5,356 nucleotides of DNA from an uncultured Prevotella sp. (GTDB lineage Bacteria > Bacteroidota > Bacteroidia > Bacteroidales > Bacteroidaceae). The position numbers and the translations under genes are program-made. Within the stretch, counting starts at the first letter, position 1; each line of letters begins with the position of its first letter. Positions 4,908 through 5,356 of this stretch are shown here, piece after piece. The DNA is taken from assembly GCA_938023885.1 (NCBI GenBank), contig CALJCU010000265.1, forward strand, positions 1 through 5,356, read 5' to 3'. Below the pieces are notes generated by a model. That model had not been told where the DNA came from and made no database searches. It was given only the letters and a program-made list of their open reading frames with translations.

Positions 4908-5356
4908 ATGAACGTAATGAAATTTGGTGGCACTTCCGTAGGAAGTCCCGAGCGCATGAAAAGCGTTGCCCGGCTTATTACAAGATCCGGCGAACCTACT
5001 TTCGTTGTTCTTTCTGCTATGAGCGGAACGACAAACAGCCTTGTGGAAATCAGCAACTATCTCTACAAGAAGAATCCGGAGGGCGCCAACGAGGTTATCA
5101 ACAACCTTGAGATCATGTATATGGCTCATGTGGAGGACTTGTACACGGATGAGGCTTACAAGAAGAAGACTCGTGACTTCCTCCGTGACAGGTTCAGTTA
5201 CATGCGTTCGTTCACCAAGGGCATCTTCACAAGCTTCGAGGAGAAGATTATCGTCTCACAGGGTGAGATCATGTCGACCAATATGGTGAACAACTACCTC
5301 CAGGAGCAGGGTATTAAGAGTACCCTGATCGATGCCCTGAGTTTCATGCGTACAAA
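4908..5356 (+). CDS. lysC: Aspartate kinase, N-terminal part (cut by window edge)
   Basis: The frame is open from the ATG at 4908 to the right edge (149 residues, C-terminus missing). It starts with the aspartokinase signature VMKFGGTSVGSPERM (residues 3-17), the ATP/substrate-binding lysine motif of the amino acid kinase fold, followed by FVVLSAMSGTTNSL (32-45) and the later motif EEKIIVSQGEIMSTNMV (111-127, with the conserved GE). The enzyme phosphorylates aspartate, the entry to lysine/diaminopimelate, threonine and methionine synthesis. The N-terminal sequence looks like the single-function Bacteroidales LysC, but a fused homoserine dehydrogenase (ThrA) or decarboxylase (LysA) domain cannot be ruled out because the rest is not shown. 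ACT regulatory domains would lie beyond the edge. A second in-frame ATG at 4917 would give a start at MKFGG, so the exact start is uncertain by three codons. Confidence 0.93.
   Translation, partial: MNVMKFGGTSVGSPERMKSVARLITRSGEPTFVVLSAMSGTTNSLVEISNYLYKKNPEGANEVINNLEIMYMAHVEDLYTDEAYKKKTRDFLRDRFSYMRSFTKGIFTSFEEKIIVSQGEIMSTNMVNNYLQEQGIKSTLIDALSFMRT

Noticed and set aside
1..5356. Transposon, integrase, CRISPR array, tRNA or rRNA
   Set aside because: I found no terminal inverted repeats, transposase motifs, regularly spaced repeats, or tRNA/rRNA-like sequence on either strand by eye.

Overview
The window looks like chromosomal DNA of a Bacteroidota member, most likely Prevotella or a close relative in the Bacteroidales. 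Three things point there. The two divergent start regions each carry a TAnnTTTG box, the -7 element used by the Bacteroidota primary sigma factor. Most starts lack a good Shine-Dalgarno sequence and have A/G-rich leaders instead. The proteins themselves (FtsE with a GKVGSGKSS P-loop, HisH with GICVGQQLL, and the HprK/PEPCK-like protein) resemble Bacteroidales versions as far as I recognise them. Genus assignment is an inference.

Left part (1-1250), minus strand: two genes read leftward from a promoter near 1305-1335. The first encodes a small exported protein of unknown function (843-1250). The second, starting at 850 and running off the window's left edge, encodes a P-loop protein of the HPr kinase/PEP carboxykinase fold. 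The two overlap by 8 bases in an ATGAGTAA junction, which suggests translational coupling.

Middle (1251-1438): a 188-base AT-rich divergent intergenic region. It holds both promoters and a repeated octamer (ATCCTTTG, 17 bases apart).

Right part (1439-5356), plus strand: a tightly packed gene string, hisH-hisA-hisF-hisIE-ftsE-lysC, with gaps of only 10-27 bases and no visible terminator. The four his genes cover pathway steps from phosphoribosyl-ATP to imidazole glycerol phosphate. HisIE does the pyrophosphohydrolase and cyclohydrolase steps, HisA the isomerisation, and HisH/HisF the glutamine-dependent cyclisation that also releases AICAR. ftsE encodes the ATPase of the FtsEX divisome complex and has no ftsX beside it here. 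lysC (aspartate kinase, first step of the lysine/diaminopimelate, threonine and methionine pathways) is cut by the right edge.

Most of the window is ordinary housekeeping DNA. I found no mobile element, CRISPR array, RNA gene or clear new system. The points most worth a second look are the uncharacterised exported-protein/kinase-fold pair, the shortened HisF C-terminus, the G8 tract in hisF, and the repeat-like A/G-rich spacers between the plus-strand genes.
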